A stretch of 64,000 bases of DNA, from contig CAWCPR010000001.1 of NCBI GenBank assembly GCA_963797475.1, positions 248,001 through 312,000 of the forward strand, given 5' to 3'. This document shows positions 24,899-33,709 of this stretch, piece by piece. Numbering within the stretch: the first letter of the stretch is position 1; every line of letters starts with the position of its first letter. The notes beneath the pieces were generated by a model. That model saw nothing but the letters and a program-made list of their open reading frames with translations. It did not search any database and was not told the origin of the DNA. This DNA comes from CAWCPR01 sp963797475 (lineage in GTDB: Bacteria > Chloroflexota > Anaerolineae > Anaerolineales > UBA4823). Position numbers and translations under genes: made by a program.

Positions 24899-27014
24899 CC
24901 GTGATCGCCTCCTGGTGTTCCAAAACCGGCGCGGTTGGCAGTGTGAACCAAAAAACAGCGCCGCGCTCCGGCCTGTTCAGCGCGCCGACCTGGCCGCCCT
25001 GGGCTTCCACAATCGCCTTGGTGACGGATAAGCCCAGGCCAGCGCCATGTTCCGTGCGGTTATCCACTGACTCCAGGTTGGCGAAGCGGCGGAACAAATC
25101 CACCTGGTGTTCGGCCAGGATGCCCGGGCCCTGGTCGACGACGGAAACCTGCAGCCTACCGGCGGTAGGCGATACGGAAATGGTCACTTCCCCATCTTCA
25201 GGCCCCCATTTGATCGCATTGGAAAGCAGGTTGACCAAAACCTGGCCCGTCCGGCGCGGGTCCGCCTGAACCGGGGGCAGCTCGACGGGGAGATCGACCG
25301 AGATGCGCTGCCTATATTTGTCGGCGAGCGGCTGCATCACCCGCACGGCCTCTCGCACGATCTCCGCAAGGTCGGAAGGGCGCGGGTTAACCCTGAAACG
25401 ACCGGTCTCGATGCTGGCGCCCTCCAACAAGTTGTCGATGAGCGTCTGCAGGCCCAACACGCCTAAATGAGTCGAATCCAGCAGCTCGTGCAGCTCCGCC
25501 GGGCTGAGGTCCGGCAATTGGTCCAGGAGCAGTTCGATGGAGGCCGCCAGGGCGGCCAAAGGGGTGCGGAACTCGTGCGAGATATTCGCCAGAAACTCGC
25601 CCAGCAAGCGGCGAATGGCCTCTTCATCACTGACGTCTCGCAGCACCAGGGCCGAGCCGGCTTTGCCTGCTTCGGGCGGAGCCAGTTGGGCGCCGGTGAT
25701 CGCCAGAGTTGCCTGGTGTCCATTCGGCAGGGAGACGACGATTTTTTGCTTTCCCCCAGGCGGCGGGATGCGCTGGCTGAAACGCTCCTCGCTTTCGGCG
25801 AGCTGGAAAACTGCGTCCACGGGCCGCCCGAGCGCTTGCTGCAACTCCCAGCCCGTAATCCGCTCGGCCCCGCGGCTGAAGAAGGTGATGCGCTGGCCGC
25901 GATCCAGGGTCACAATCCCTTCGACGACCGAATCCAGCAGGTGGTCCACCCAGGCTTTCTCCTGGCGCAGTTGGGCCAGGCTGTGCTGCAGGGCAATGCG
26001 GGCGTCCTCGAGCGCGTAGGCGACCAGGGCTACTTCACGCACGTTGGATTGGATCTTAATCGGGGTCGCCAGGTCGCCGTTCCTCAGTTTTTCGGATAAG
26101 TCCCTTAAAGACTCGAGCGGCCGGCTGATCTGGCGGGATCTTAAAATCCCGATCACAGAGCTCAAAGTCGTCACCAGCAAGATACCCGCCGCGACGATCC
26201 AGCTCAACTGCCGGCGGGCCTGCGCCAGGTCTGCCACCGATAAAGCGCTGATCGTTTCCAATCCCGTGCCGGCGAAAGCGGAGCGAGAAGCGATGTAGGG
26301 GCTGCCATCCAGGGTGAACGCGGCGCTGATGACAGCGGCGCTGTCTGCAGCGCCGTTCTGCGGAAAAGCAGAGCCGATGGGTTCCAAGACCTGGAGACCT
26401 GCGTTATAGCTGCTGGCCACAAAACGACCGCCCAGCAGGATGACCTGCTCCAGGCCGGTTTGGTCGCGCAGCCGGCTGGCGAACCGCCCATCCAGCGCCT
26501 GGGCGGCGATCACGGTCAGGCCGTCATGCGCATCCTCCAGCGGCTGAGCAGCGACCATCCAGCCTCGATCCTGTCCGCTGCCGGTCTCAAGGTAAAAGCG
26601 CTCGCCGGCCGGGTTCTGGCAGATCGCCGGGGAAACAGCCGGGCCGCTTTGAGCCAGCTCTTGGCCTTGCGCCTGGCAGAGCACCAGCGCGTCCAATCCA
26701 GCCCCTTTTTGAAGGGTTTGCAGGTACGCCGCCAAAGCGCTGCGGTCTCCTTGTTGGATGAGCGTCCGAAGCGTCGGGCGTTGGGCGGTCAAGATCGCCA
26801 GGTTTTGGAGATCGTTGATCTGGGCGGAGATGAGCGCCTGGGCGGCGCGGCTGCCCTGCCCCACCAACGCCCAAGCCTGGCGATCCAACTGGCCGCGAAT
26901 CAGTCCCATCGCCGGGACGCCGATCGCCAGGGTCGTCAGGACTGCCAGGGCGACCGAGGTGACGAGCATATGCGCAGAGATGCGCTGCTGGCCCGATCTA
27001 AACCATCTACTCAT
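24879..27014 (-). CDS. Membrane sensor histidine kinase (sensor-HAMP-PAS-HisKA-HATPase)
   Basis: The product has 711 aa. A membrane helix near residues 17-38 and a second near 275-295 (WIVAAGILLVTTLSSVIGIL) bracket a ~235-aa extracellular sensor region resembling a double-CACHE type. A HAMP segment, a PAS domain (LLDSVVEGIVTLDRGQRITF, GWELQQALGRPVDAVF), HisKA with NISHEFRTPLAALAAS, and HATPase motifs NLLSNAIKWGP, DQGPGI and GAGLGLSVTKAIVE follow. It should phosphorylate the regulator encoded immediately downstream. Its position inside the sulfate transport cluster suggests that it senses the transported anion or envelope status. Confidence 0.92.
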   Translation of the reverse strand: MSRWFRSGQQRISAHMLVTSVALAVLTTLAIGVPAMGLIRGQLDRQAWALVGQGSRAAQALISAQINDLQNLAILTAQRPTLRTLIQQGDRSALAAYLQTLQKGAGLDALVLCQAQGQELAQSGPAVSPAICQNPAGERFYLETGSGQDRGWMVAAQPLEDAHDGLTVIAAQALDGRFASRLRDQTGLEQVILLGGRFVASSYNAGLQVLEPIGSAFPQNGAADSAAVISAAFTLDGSPYIASRSAFAGTGLETISALSVADLAQARRQLSWIVAAGILLVTTLSSVIGILRSRQISRPLESLRDLSEKLRNGDLATPIKIQSNVREVALVAYALEDARIALQHSLAQLRQEKAWVDHLLDSVVEGIVTLDRGQRITFFSRGAERITGWELQQALGRPVDAVFQLAESEERFSQRIPPPGGKQKIVVSLPNGHQATLAITGAQLAPPEAGKAGSALVLRDVSDEEAIRRLLGEFLANISHEFRTPLAALAASIELLLDQLPDLSPAELHELLDSTHLGVLGLQTLIDNLLEGASIETGRFRVNPRPSDLAEIVREAVRVMQPLADKYRQRISVDLPVELPPVQADPRRTGQVLVNLLSNAIKWGPEDGEVTISVSPTAGRLQVSVVDQGPGILAEHQVDLFRRFANLESVDNRTEHGAGLGLSVTKAIVEAQGGQVGALNRPERGAVFWFTLPTAPVLEHQEAITDESARR

Positions 27015-27020
27015 TAATAT

Positions 27021-27070
27021 GATGTTTATCTAAAATCGTGTTGCGTGGCCCGCAAAGCGCGCCCAACACT
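27021..27070 (-). repeat. Dispersed intergenic repeat, copy D
   Basis: The core AAAATCGTGTTGCGTGGCCC leads to GCGCGCCCAACACT. GTGTTG and CAACAC ends can pair as a hairpin. It is about 95 % identical to the right half of copy E and ends with the GCGCCCAACACT motif common to copies A and B. Confidence 0.75.
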
Positions 27071-27164
27071 CATTGCTCCAGGATTGTTGCCGGCTGCGGC
27101 AAATCCACTCGCCTGGGGCTCATTTTAACTGATTCGAGCAAAAAAAGTCCATGAAGATTTTTGG

Positions 27165-27268
27165 CGGATGGAGACTGCGGCTCCGCTGCAGCTCTCGAAA
27201 TCCGATTTGTCCTATTTTGATGTTTACCTAAAATCGTGTTGCGTGGCCCGCTAAGCGCGCCCAACACT
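27165..27268 (-). repeat. Dispersed intergenic repeat, copy E with variant hairpin
   Basis: A variant hairpin (GAGACTGCGGC / TCC / GCTGCAGCTCTC, 27170-27197) is followed by ATTTTGATGTTTACCTAAAA (from 27214) and GCGCGCCCAACACT, ending exactly at the binding-protein stop codon. Together with copy D it occupies the 254-bp spacer before the kinase gene, which holds no other visible feature. Confidence 0.75.
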
Positions 27269-28363
27269 TTATTGGTCCAGGCGGTTGATCTTCGAGATCA
27301 CCTGCGTGAAAATCCCATTTTCGCCGAAGAAATCCGGGGTGGCCTGCTCCCAGCCGCCGAAATACTCGATATGGAAGAGGTCCTGCACCTGCGGGTATTG
27401 GGCGGCCGTGGCCTGGGCAACCTGCGGGTCGACCGAGCGCAGCCCGTACTTCGCGAAAATCTCCTGAGCCTGGCTGGTGAAAAGGAAGTCGACGAACGCC
27501 TCAGCCGCCTGGCGCGTTCCGTGCTTGTCCACGGATGCATCGACAACCGCGACGGGGTTTTCGATCAGGATGGTCGAGCGTGGGATGACCAACTGGTAGC
27601 TTTGCCCGCTTTGCTGGCCCACCAGCACCTCATTCTCGTAAGTTATGGCCACATCGCCGACCCCTTTTTCGAAATTGGTGATGCTTTCACGCGCTCCTTT
27701 ATCCATCACGGTGACGTTGTTCAGTACGCTGAGCAAGAAAGCCTGGGCGGCGGGGTCATCGTCTTTCGCAACGCCGTCGACAAAACCGCGTTTTGCCGCG
27801 CCGTACAGAGCCAGCACGTTCCACATCGCCCCGCCGCTGGTTTTGGGGTTGGGGGTCAGGATCTCCAGGCCGGGCTTCGCCAGGTCGGCCCAATCCAGGA
27901 TGCTGTGCGGATTGGCCGGCCGTACGGCGAAAGATACAATGGAATCGCTGACCATGCCCTTGTACGGGCCGGCTTTCCAATCGTGAGTGATCAGCCCGGC
28001 CGCCTGGATGCGGGTGATGTCCGCTTCCAGCGAGAGGGCGGCGATATCCGCTTCGAACCCCTCGACAATGGCGCGCGACTGCGCGCCGGAGCCCAGGTAG
28101 GATTCCTCGAAAACGACAGACTGGCCTGTTTTCTCTTTCCACTGCTCCTGGAAAATGGGGATCAGCTCCCGATAAGCTTCACGCGGGGTGGTGTAAGCGC
28201 CCAGGATCAGTTTGACTTCCTGGCCATTCCCTTGGGAAAGGCCGCCATTCCCTTGGGAAGGGCCGCCATTCCCTTGGGAAGGGCCGCCGCAGGAGGCCAG
28301 CAGCAAGGCCAGGGCCAGCAGGATGAAAAAACTTTTGTAAATCGGGTTTTTCCCTGTGTTCAT
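27269..28363 (-). CDS. Sulfate ABC transporter substrate-binding lipoprotein
   Basis: The product has 364 aa. The signal sequence FFILLALALLLASCGG has a lipobox (LASC), so the protein is anchored by a lipidated Cys. A Gly/Ser/Gln linker made of three 7-residue repeats follows. The body matches the Sbp/CysP family: LGAYTTPREAYRELIPIFQE, EESYLGSGAQSRAIVEG, ALSLEADITRI, and TPNPKTSGGAMWN near the anion site. It delivers sulfate or thiosulfate to CysT/CysW. An AAGGAG site precedes the start, and a four-repeat operator lies 38 bp further upstream. Confidence 0.92.
   Translation of the reverse strand: MNTGKNPIYKSFFILLALALLLASCGGPSQGNGGPSQGNGGLSQGNGQEVKLILGAYTTPREAYRELIPIFQEQWKEKTGQSVVFEESYLGSGAQSRAIVEGFEADIAALSLEADITRIQAAGLITHDWKAGPYKGMVSDSIVSFAVRPANPHSILDWADLAKPGLEILTPNPKTSGGAMWNVLALYGAAKRGFVDGVAKDDDPAAQAFLLSVLNNVTVMDKGARESITNFEKGVGDVAITYENEVLVGQQSGQSYQLVIPRSTILIENPVAVVDASVDKHGTRQAAEAFVDFLFTSQAQEIFAKYGLRSVDPQVAQATAAQYPQVQDLFHIEYFGGWEQATPDFFGENGIFTQVISKINRLDQ
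28224..28286. repeat. Three tandem 21-bp repeats in the binding-protein gene
   Basis: Units beginning CCATTCCCTTGGGAA start at 28224, 28245 and 28266 and differ at one or two bases. They encode GPSQGNG-type linker units just after the lipobox. Confidence 0.9.
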
Positions 28364-28400
28364 CGGATATTCTCCTTTGAATGTAGTTTACTGGAAGCCG

Positions 28401-28439
28401 GTGACAGAGGTAGTGACGAAGCTGTTATATTTTTGTGAC
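28401..28439. promoter_or_regulatory. Pho-box-like operator between the binding-protein gene and pgm
   Basis: GTGAC at 28401, GTGAC at 28413, degenerate GTTAT at 28424 and GTGAC at 28435 (plus-strand reading) have 12/11/11 spacing, identical to the operator upstream of cysA. Its last repeat overlaps the -35 hexamer of the rightward pgm promoter, so the response regulator could influence both directions. Confidence 0.72.
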
Positions 28440-28461
28440 AAGGTGTGGTTTTGGTTATAAT
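28433..28461 (+). promoter_or_regulatory. Sigma-70-type promoter of pgm
   Basis: TTGTGA (28433-28438), a 17-bp spacer, and a perfect TATAAT (28456-28461), about 40 bp upstream of the pgm ATG. Confidence 0.75.
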
Positions 28462-28502
28462 GGAGGCCAGGGAGTCATTGTGATTAAATCAAGGAGGTAA
28501 CG

Positions 28503-30161
28503 ATGGCAGTCCATCCACTCGCAGGGAAACCCGCTCCACGCGAAATGCTGATCAACGTGCCGCGGCTGATCTCCGCCTACTACACCCACCAGGTGGAACT
28601 CCGCGACCCCAACCAGCGGGTGGCTTTTGGCACATCAGGCCACCGCGGCACATCCCTTGAGAACAGCTTCAATGAGGCGCACGTCCTGGCAATCAGCCAG
28701 GCGATCTGCGAATACCGCAAAGGACAGGGCTACAGCGGTCCCCTGTTTCTCGGGATGGATACCCACGCGCTCTCTGAGCCGGCCCAGGCCTCCGCCGTGG
28801 AGGTATTCGCCGCCAACGGCGTCGAGCTCATCATCCAGGAAGATCACGGTTATACCCCAACACCGGTCATCTCACACGCCATCCTGGCCTACAACCGCGG
28901 CCGAAAAACCGGGCTGGCGGACGGCGTGGTGATTACCCCTTCACACAACCCCCCGGGCGACGGCGGCTATAAGTACAACCCCCCATCGGCCGGCCCGGCC
29001 GATACCGGCACCACCCAGGTGATTCAGCAGCGGGCCAACGAGATCATCGGCGCGGGTCTTAAAGCCGTCCAGCGCATGCCTTTTGAAAAAGCGCTGCGGG
29101 CAGAGAACGTTCACCAGCGCGACTACAGCGGCCCTTACGTGCAGGATCTGAAGAATGTGGTCGACCTGCAGGCCATCGCCCAGGCTGGCTTGAAGATTGG
29201 CGTCGATCCAATGGGCGGCGCAGCGGTCGCTTATTGGGCGCCCATCGCCGAGGTCTACGGCCTGGACCTGGAAGTGGTCAACCCGGTCGTCGATCCCACC
29301 TTCGCCTTCATGCCGGTCGATCACGACGGTAAAATCCGCATGGACTGCTCGTCGCCATACGCCATGAGCCGCCTGATCGGGTTGAAGGACCGCTTCGACA
29401 TCGCCTTTGGCAACGACCCGGACGTGGACCGGCACGGGATTGTCACGCCCAGCGCCGGGCTGATGAACCCCAACCACTACCTGGCGACGGCCATCGACTA
29501 CCTGTTCCAGCACCGGCCTGGCTGGCGTGAAGACGCTGCGGTCGGCAAGACGCTGGTCTCCAGCTCGATGATCGACCGGGTTGCCGCCCACCTGGGCCGC
29601 CGCCTGGCGGAAGTGCCGGTCGGGTTCAAGTGGTTCGTGGACGGACTGGTAGATGGCTCATACGGTTTTGGCGGCGAGGAGAGCGCCGGCGCATCCTTCT
29701 TGCGCCAGGACGGCACGGTCTGGACGACCGACAAGGACGGCATCATCCTGGACCTGCTGGCGGCTGAGATCACCGCCCTGACCGGCGAGGATCCCGGGCA
29801 GCGCTACCGTCTCCTGGAAGAGCAGTTCGGCAGTCCCGTTTACGAGCGCATGGACGCTCCCGCCACGCCGGCGCAAAAAGAAGCCCTCAAAGAGCTCACG
29901 CCCGAGATGGTCGCAGCCCAATCCCTGGCTGGCGAAAAGATCGTCGCCCGGCTGACGCGTGACCCGGAGAACAACGCGCCGATCGGCGGGCTGAAAATCG
30001 TGACCGAAAACGGCTGGTTCGCCGCCCGGCCCTCCGGGACCGAAGATATCTACAAAATCTACGCCGAGAGCTTCCTGGGAGAGGCGCATCTGCGCCAGAT
30101 CCAGGAAGAAGCGCAAAAGATCGTCACGGCTGCCTTCAAGGCCGCCGGCGTGCCGGCTTGA
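28503..30161 (+). CDS. pgm: Phosphoglucomutase (alpha-D-glucose phosphate-specific)
   Basis: The product has 552 aa, the standard length for the Pgm branch of the alpha-D-phosphohexomutases. Motifs in order are VAFGTSGHRGTS, the phosphoserine loop VVITPSHNPPGDGGYKYNPP, the metal-binding FGNDPDVDRHG, the sugar-binding GGEESAGAS and the phosphate-binding ARPSGTEDIYKIY. It interconverts glucose 1-phosphate and glucose 6-phosphate in the cytosol. An AAGGAGG site precedes the ATG. Confidence 0.95.
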   Translation: MAVHPLAGKPAPREMLINVPRLISAYYTHQVELRDPNQRVAFGTSGHRGTSLENSFNEAHVLAISQAICEYRKGQGYSGPLFLGMDTHALSEPAQASAVEVFAANGVELIIQEDHGYTPTPVISHAILAYNRGRKTGLADGVVITPSHNPPGDGGYKYNPPSAGPADTGTTQVIQQRANEIIGAGLKAVQRMPFEKALRAENVHQRDYSGPYVQDLKNVVDLQAIAQAGLKIGVDPMGGAAVAYWAPIAEVYGLDLEVVNPVVDPTFAFMPVDHDGKIRMDCSSPYAMSRLIGLKDRFDIAFGNDPDVDRHGIVTPSAGLMNPNHYLATAIDYLFQHRPGWREDAAVGKTLVSSSMIDRVAAHLGRRLAEVPVGFKWFVDGLVDGSYGFGGEESAGASFLRQDGTVWTTDKDGIILDLLAAEITALTGEDPGQRYRLLEEQFGSPVYERMDAPATPAQKEALKELTPEMVAAQSLAGEKIVARLTRDPENNAPIGGLKIVTENGWFAARPSGTEDIYKIYAESFLGEAHLRQIQEEAQKIVTAAFKAAGVPA

Positions 30162-30180
30162 CCCCCCGCGGGAGGACAAA

Positions 30181-32181
30181 GTGGAAACCGCAAGATCGAA
30201 AATCCCCCTTGAGGGCGCAGCGATTTTTATTTACAGCGTTCTCCTGCTTTTCTTTCTACAGCTCTTATCCGACTTCGTCGAAAGCATATACACATTCGGA
30301 CTGCTCGGCACCCGTATCCCGGTAGAGATCGTCAGCGTTCTGTTGTTTTTTTCGCCTGTGGTCCTGCTTGTCCTGCCCAGGGAGCTGCCTGAATCGCTCC
30401 TGCTCATCCTGGGCGAAGCGGCGCTCGCCTGCCGCCTGGTCGCCGGCCTGCTGGATACGCGCGGCAAGATGCTGGTCTCCGGGTTGGGGGTGGGCTGCTT
30501 CCTGGTCTTCTTCCCGCTCCTGCTGGCTGGCCTGGGCCGCAGAAAGGCCGAAGGCGCAGGCGCCCGCCTGGGCGGCGGCTTGCTGGTCGCCCTCGGCCTC
30601 TCCATCTTTTTCCGAAGTGCAAATTCCGGCGTCGATCTTTCCACGCAAGGCGGATTCCAGGTAATCGCCTGGATCCTGGGTCTGGCGGCAGGAGCGCTGT
30701 TGTACCACAATTATCGCCAACCTTGCGAGCCCGAGGCCGCCGAAAACCCGGCGAAACCGGCGGGTCTCTTCAATATAGCAGCCCTCAGTATCGGGATCGT
30801 GGCGGCCTGGGTGCTGCTGTACTTCGCCTTTGCCAGTCCCAACGTGATCGCTCGCTGGACCGGCGACAGCTACCTGCTGGTGGTCGGGCTGCTGGCAACC
30901 GGGCTGGCGCTGTACACCCTGCTTTTGGCAGGCCGGATGGCCTGGTTCGAACGGCTTCCCCTGTACGGCCTGCTGGCCTGGAACCTCTTGTTCGTCCTGG
31001 CGCTATTCCTGGCGATCCGCCTGAACCAGTTCGGATTCCCTCAAAGCGAGGGCGCCTACCCTTTGTTCGCCCCGCCCGTTTCAGCCTGGCAGTACCTGGC
31101 GCTGGCCCTGGCCCTGCTGCTTTCCCCGGTGATCCTGCTCGACTTCAGCCTGTTCTGTGAAGCGCTGGTCGCAATGCGGCCTGCGACAAAAACACTCGGC
31201 GCGGGATTCAGCCTGGCAGCCTTGTTTTTACTGCTGATGGTCTTCGCCCAGGTCTTCACCAGCGTCTACGATTACATCCCCCTGCTCGGCCCGCCCCTGC
31301 GCGACCGCTTCTGGCTGGTGTACCTGCTGGCAGGCCTGGCTCTGGCCCTGCCTGTGTTGTTCGTGCGCGCCGAGACGCTGAAGACTACACTGCGGGTAGG
31401 AGAGCTCAGCGAGATGAAAGCCCTGCCGGGAGTGGCGATCGTCCTGGGATTGGCCAGCATCGCCGCTGTTTTGACGACCGCATCGCGGCCCGCCGCAGCC
31501 GTCAATTCGACAGCCTTACGCGTGCTGACCTTCAACATCCAGCAGGGTTACAGCGCGGACGGGCAGAAAAATATCCGCGGGCAGCTCGAATTGATCCGCT
31601 CGCTGGATGCGGACGTGGTCGGCCTGCAGGAAACGGACACCAACCGCATCTCCGGTGGCAACAGCGACATCGTGCGCTATTTCGCCGACCGGCTGGACCT
31701 GTATTCTTACTACGGACCGAAGACTGTCCTGGGTACCTTCGGCATCGCCCTGCTCTCCAAATACCCCATCCAGAACCCGCACACGTTCTACATGTACAGC
31801 CCGGCCGAGCAGACTGCAACGATCGAGGCCCAGATCACCGCCGGCAACCGGACCTTCAATATCTTCGTCACCCACCTGGGCAACGGCGGGCCGCTCGTCC
31901 AACAGGAAGCGGTCTTAAAGGAAGGAATGGGCAAGCCCAACCTGATTTTGATGGGGGATTTCAACTTCCGCCCGAACAGCGAGCAGTACCAATTGACCAC
32001 CCAGGTGCTGGAAGACGCCTGGCTGGTGAAATGGCCGCAGGGCATCGACCGCATCGGGAGAAATAAATCCGCTGAGATCGACCACATCTTCGTCACGCCC
32101 GGAATGGACGTGATCGAGGCACGTTATCTGACCGGCCCGGACTCCGACCACCCGGCGCTGGCGATTGACATCCGGCCCTGA
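30181..32181 (+). CDS. Polytopic membrane protein with C-terminal EEP-family domain
   Basis: The product has 666 aa. The start is GTG at 30181, behind GGGAGG. Residues about 15-440 contain roughly ten membrane helices. The last ~220 residues are an endonuclease/exonuclease/phosphatase domain: VLTFNIQQGYSADGQKN, VVGLQETDTNRIS, LMGDFNFRPNS and terminal DSDHPALAID carry the metal and catalytic Glu, Asp, Asn and His. EEP enzymes cleave phosphodiesters of nucleic acids, sphingomyelin or inositol lipids. The membrane anchor favours a lipid or extracytoplasmic substrate; this is inference. Confidence 0.85.
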   Translation: METARSKIPLEGAAIFIYSVLLLFFLQLLSDFVESIYTFGLLGTRIPVEIVSVLLFFSPVVLLVLPRELPESLLLILGEAALACRLVAGLLDTRGKMLVSGLGVGCFLVFFPLLLAGLGRRKAEGAGARLGGGLLVALGLSIFFRSANSGVDLSTQGGFQVIAWILGLAAGALLYHNYRQPCEPEAAENPAKPAGLFNIAALSIGIVAAWVLLYFAFASPNVIARWTGDSYLLVVGLLATGLALYTLLLAGRMAWFERLPLYGLLAWNLLFVLALFLAIRLNQFGFPQSEGAYPLFAPPVSAWQYLALALALLLSPVILLDFSLFCEALVAMRPATKTLGAGFSLAALFLLLMVFAQVFTSVYDYIPLLGPPLRDRFWLVYLLAGLALALPVLFVRAETLKTTLRVGELSEMKALPGVAIVLGLASIAAVLTTASRPAAAVNSTALRVLTFNIQQGYSADGQKNIRGQLELIRSLDADVVGLQETDTNRISGGNSDIVRYFADRLDLYSYYGPKTVLGTFGIALLSKYPIQNPHTFYMYSPAEQTATIEAQITAGNRTFNIFVTHLGNGGPLVQQEAVLKEGMGKPNLILMGDFNFRPNSEQYQLTTQVLEDAWLVKWPQGIDRIGRNKSAEIDHIFVTPGMDVIEARYLTGPDSDHPALAIDIRP

Positions 32182-32231
32182 GGGTTGGGCGATGTTTGCG
32201 CGTCCCCCTTATGGTTGTATGCAGAATGCTA

Positions 32232-32259
32232 TTCACAGCAACCGCTTTTCTGGTAGAAT
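32232..32259 (+). promoter_or_regulatory. Candidate promoter of the ketoacyl synthase gene
   Basis: TTCACA (32232-32237), a 16-bp spacer and TAGAAT (32254-32259), 90 bp upstream of the ATG at 32349. Confidence 0.5.
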
Positions 32260-32348
32260 TCCAATGCACTTTTCTCACTCATCCGATAAAAATTAAATTA
32301 GAAATCTTCCGGATTTATCGCTGGCCGCGCGGCCAGCAGGAGAAGCAC

Positions 32349-33626
32349 ATGGACGACCAAAAAACGCAGGAGCAAACATCTACCGAACCGGTTTCCTTTT
32401 ATGACCGTCCGAACGTCCACAAAGAGGATATTCCCATTGGGGGCGGCGTCCCTTTTGCTTATGAATCGGTCACAAATTCCGCGCTGGGGATCGGGGGAGT
32501 CTATGGCACCTGGGGATTGAGCATCGACAACAAAACCCTGCCGGATTTCATCGCCAACCGGGTTGGAGCGCCGTTGAACGACGCGAACCGCATGGAGCTC
32601 GCCTCGCTTGGGTTCGTCAATCGCTACCACGTCCCAAACATCAGCGACGAGGCGTTGGAAGAAGTGGAGATCACCGCCGGCGCGCAGCTCCTGCGCGAAG
32701 CTGCGCGCGCCAACGGCTGGGAGCCTTCCGATGTAGAGGCGGTGCTGGTTGGGATGAGCGCCCCGGTTTGCGAGGACTATACGCAGCGGATCGCCAAAGA
32801 GGCCGGGATCGAGGAAAACGCCTTAAAAGTTAGCGTGCATAAGGCCTGCGACAGCTCGGTCAGCGCGCTGCACATGGCCCTGAACCCCGCCCTGGATGTT
32901 TACCGCCAGATGGGCAGGAACCTGGCGGAAGAGCTGGCCGGCAAAAAGGTCCTGGTCGCCGGCATTGAGGGGTTGAGCCGTTTCTTAAGGGGCTCGAATG
33001 ATCTGAACGCCCTGCAGCTTTTCGGCAACGGCGCGGGGGTGATCGGGGTCATCCCGGGCAAGACCATCAAGTTTTTAGTCGGCAAGGCCCAGGAAGTTTT
33101 CGATGAAAAAGGCGTGCTGGCGGTGCGCATGGATTACCCGCATTCCGGAAAGAAAGTAGAAGGCCAGTCGATGATCGAGGTCTCCAGGGCAGAAGCCAAC
33201 CACATCCGGATCGCCGGGCTGATGCACGTCCCGGAGGAAGGCGACGGCCGGCCGGTGGACATGGCGGGACCGATGGGAATGGTAAAGCTCTTCGTCCGCA
33301 ACGGCGTCCAGGTGGTCAGCGACGTTTACCAATCCTATCGCAAGCTCATGGCGGATCTGGGCACCTCTCAAAAAACCTTCGTCACGACCATTGTGCATCA
33401 CGCCAACTATAAAATCAATAACCTTAAGGCGCTGCAGCTTCAAAAGGAAGGCATCCAGCTCTCCATGCCCTGGCTGCTGAGCGAGTTCGGCAACGTGAGC
33501 GCCGCCTCGAATATGATCGCCTTCTTGCGCAAGCTTTCCGAGCTCAAGCCGGGCGACCACATCCTGATCGACGGTTTTGGGGCCGGCACCTATTATGATG
33601 TGCTGGCGGTCTCCCTGGGCGAGTGA
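32349..33626 (+). CDS. 3-oxoacyl-ACP synthase III-like (thiolase-fold) enzyme
   Basis: The product has 425 aa from ATG 32349 with AGGAGA upstream. It shows the FabH-type triad: Cys167 in VHKACDSSVSALH, His350/His351 in IVHHANYKINN, and Asn382 in EFGNVSAAS; the C-terminus DHILIDGFGAGTYY is typical. Ordinary FabH has about 320-340 residues, so this is a longer divergent KAS III relative with an N-terminal extension and insertions. It should condense an acyl thioester with a malonyl-type extender, perhaps for an unusual lipid or secondary metabolite. It is monocistronic and ends in a terminator. Confidence 0.82.
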   Translation: MDDQKTQEQTSTEPVSFYDRPNVHKEDIPIGGGVPFAYESVTNSALGIGGVYGTWGLSIDNKTLPDFIANRVGAPLNDANRMELASLGFVNRYHVPNISDEALEEVEITAGAQLLREAARANGWEPSDVEAVLVGMSAPVCEDYTQRIAKEAGIEENALKVSVHKACDSSVSALHMALNPALDVYRQMGRNLAEELAGKKVLVAGIEGLSRFLRGSNDLNALQLFGNGAGVIGVIPGKTIKFLVGKAQEVFDEKGVLAVRMDYPHSGKKVEGQSMIEVSRAEANHIRIAGLMHVPEEGDGRPVDMAGPMGMVKLFVRNGVQVVSDVYQSYRKLMADLGTSQKTFVTTIVHHANYKINNLKALQLQKEGIQLSMPWLLSEFGNVSAASNMIAFLRKLSELKPGDHILIDGFGAGTYYDVLAVSLGE

Positions 33627-33665
33627 GTGAGCCTGTTCTACCTTATTTTTATCCATTTCGGAAAA

Positions 33666-33708
33666 AATCGCCGGCCTCAGGATTTCATCGGGCTGGCGAT
33701 TGTATTTT
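33666..33708 (+). terminator. Rho-independent terminator after the ketoacyl synthase gene
   Basis: An 11-bp stem with one G-T pair (AATCGCCGGCC with GGCTGGCGATT), a loop of about 14 bases, then GTATTTT. Confidence 0.7.
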
Positions 33709-33709
33709 A

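Noticed and set aside
27236..28438. 400-codon plus-strand frame opposite the sulfate-binding protein
   Set aside because: The minus-strand gene has a signal peptide, lipobox and family motifs; the plus frame is a shadow.
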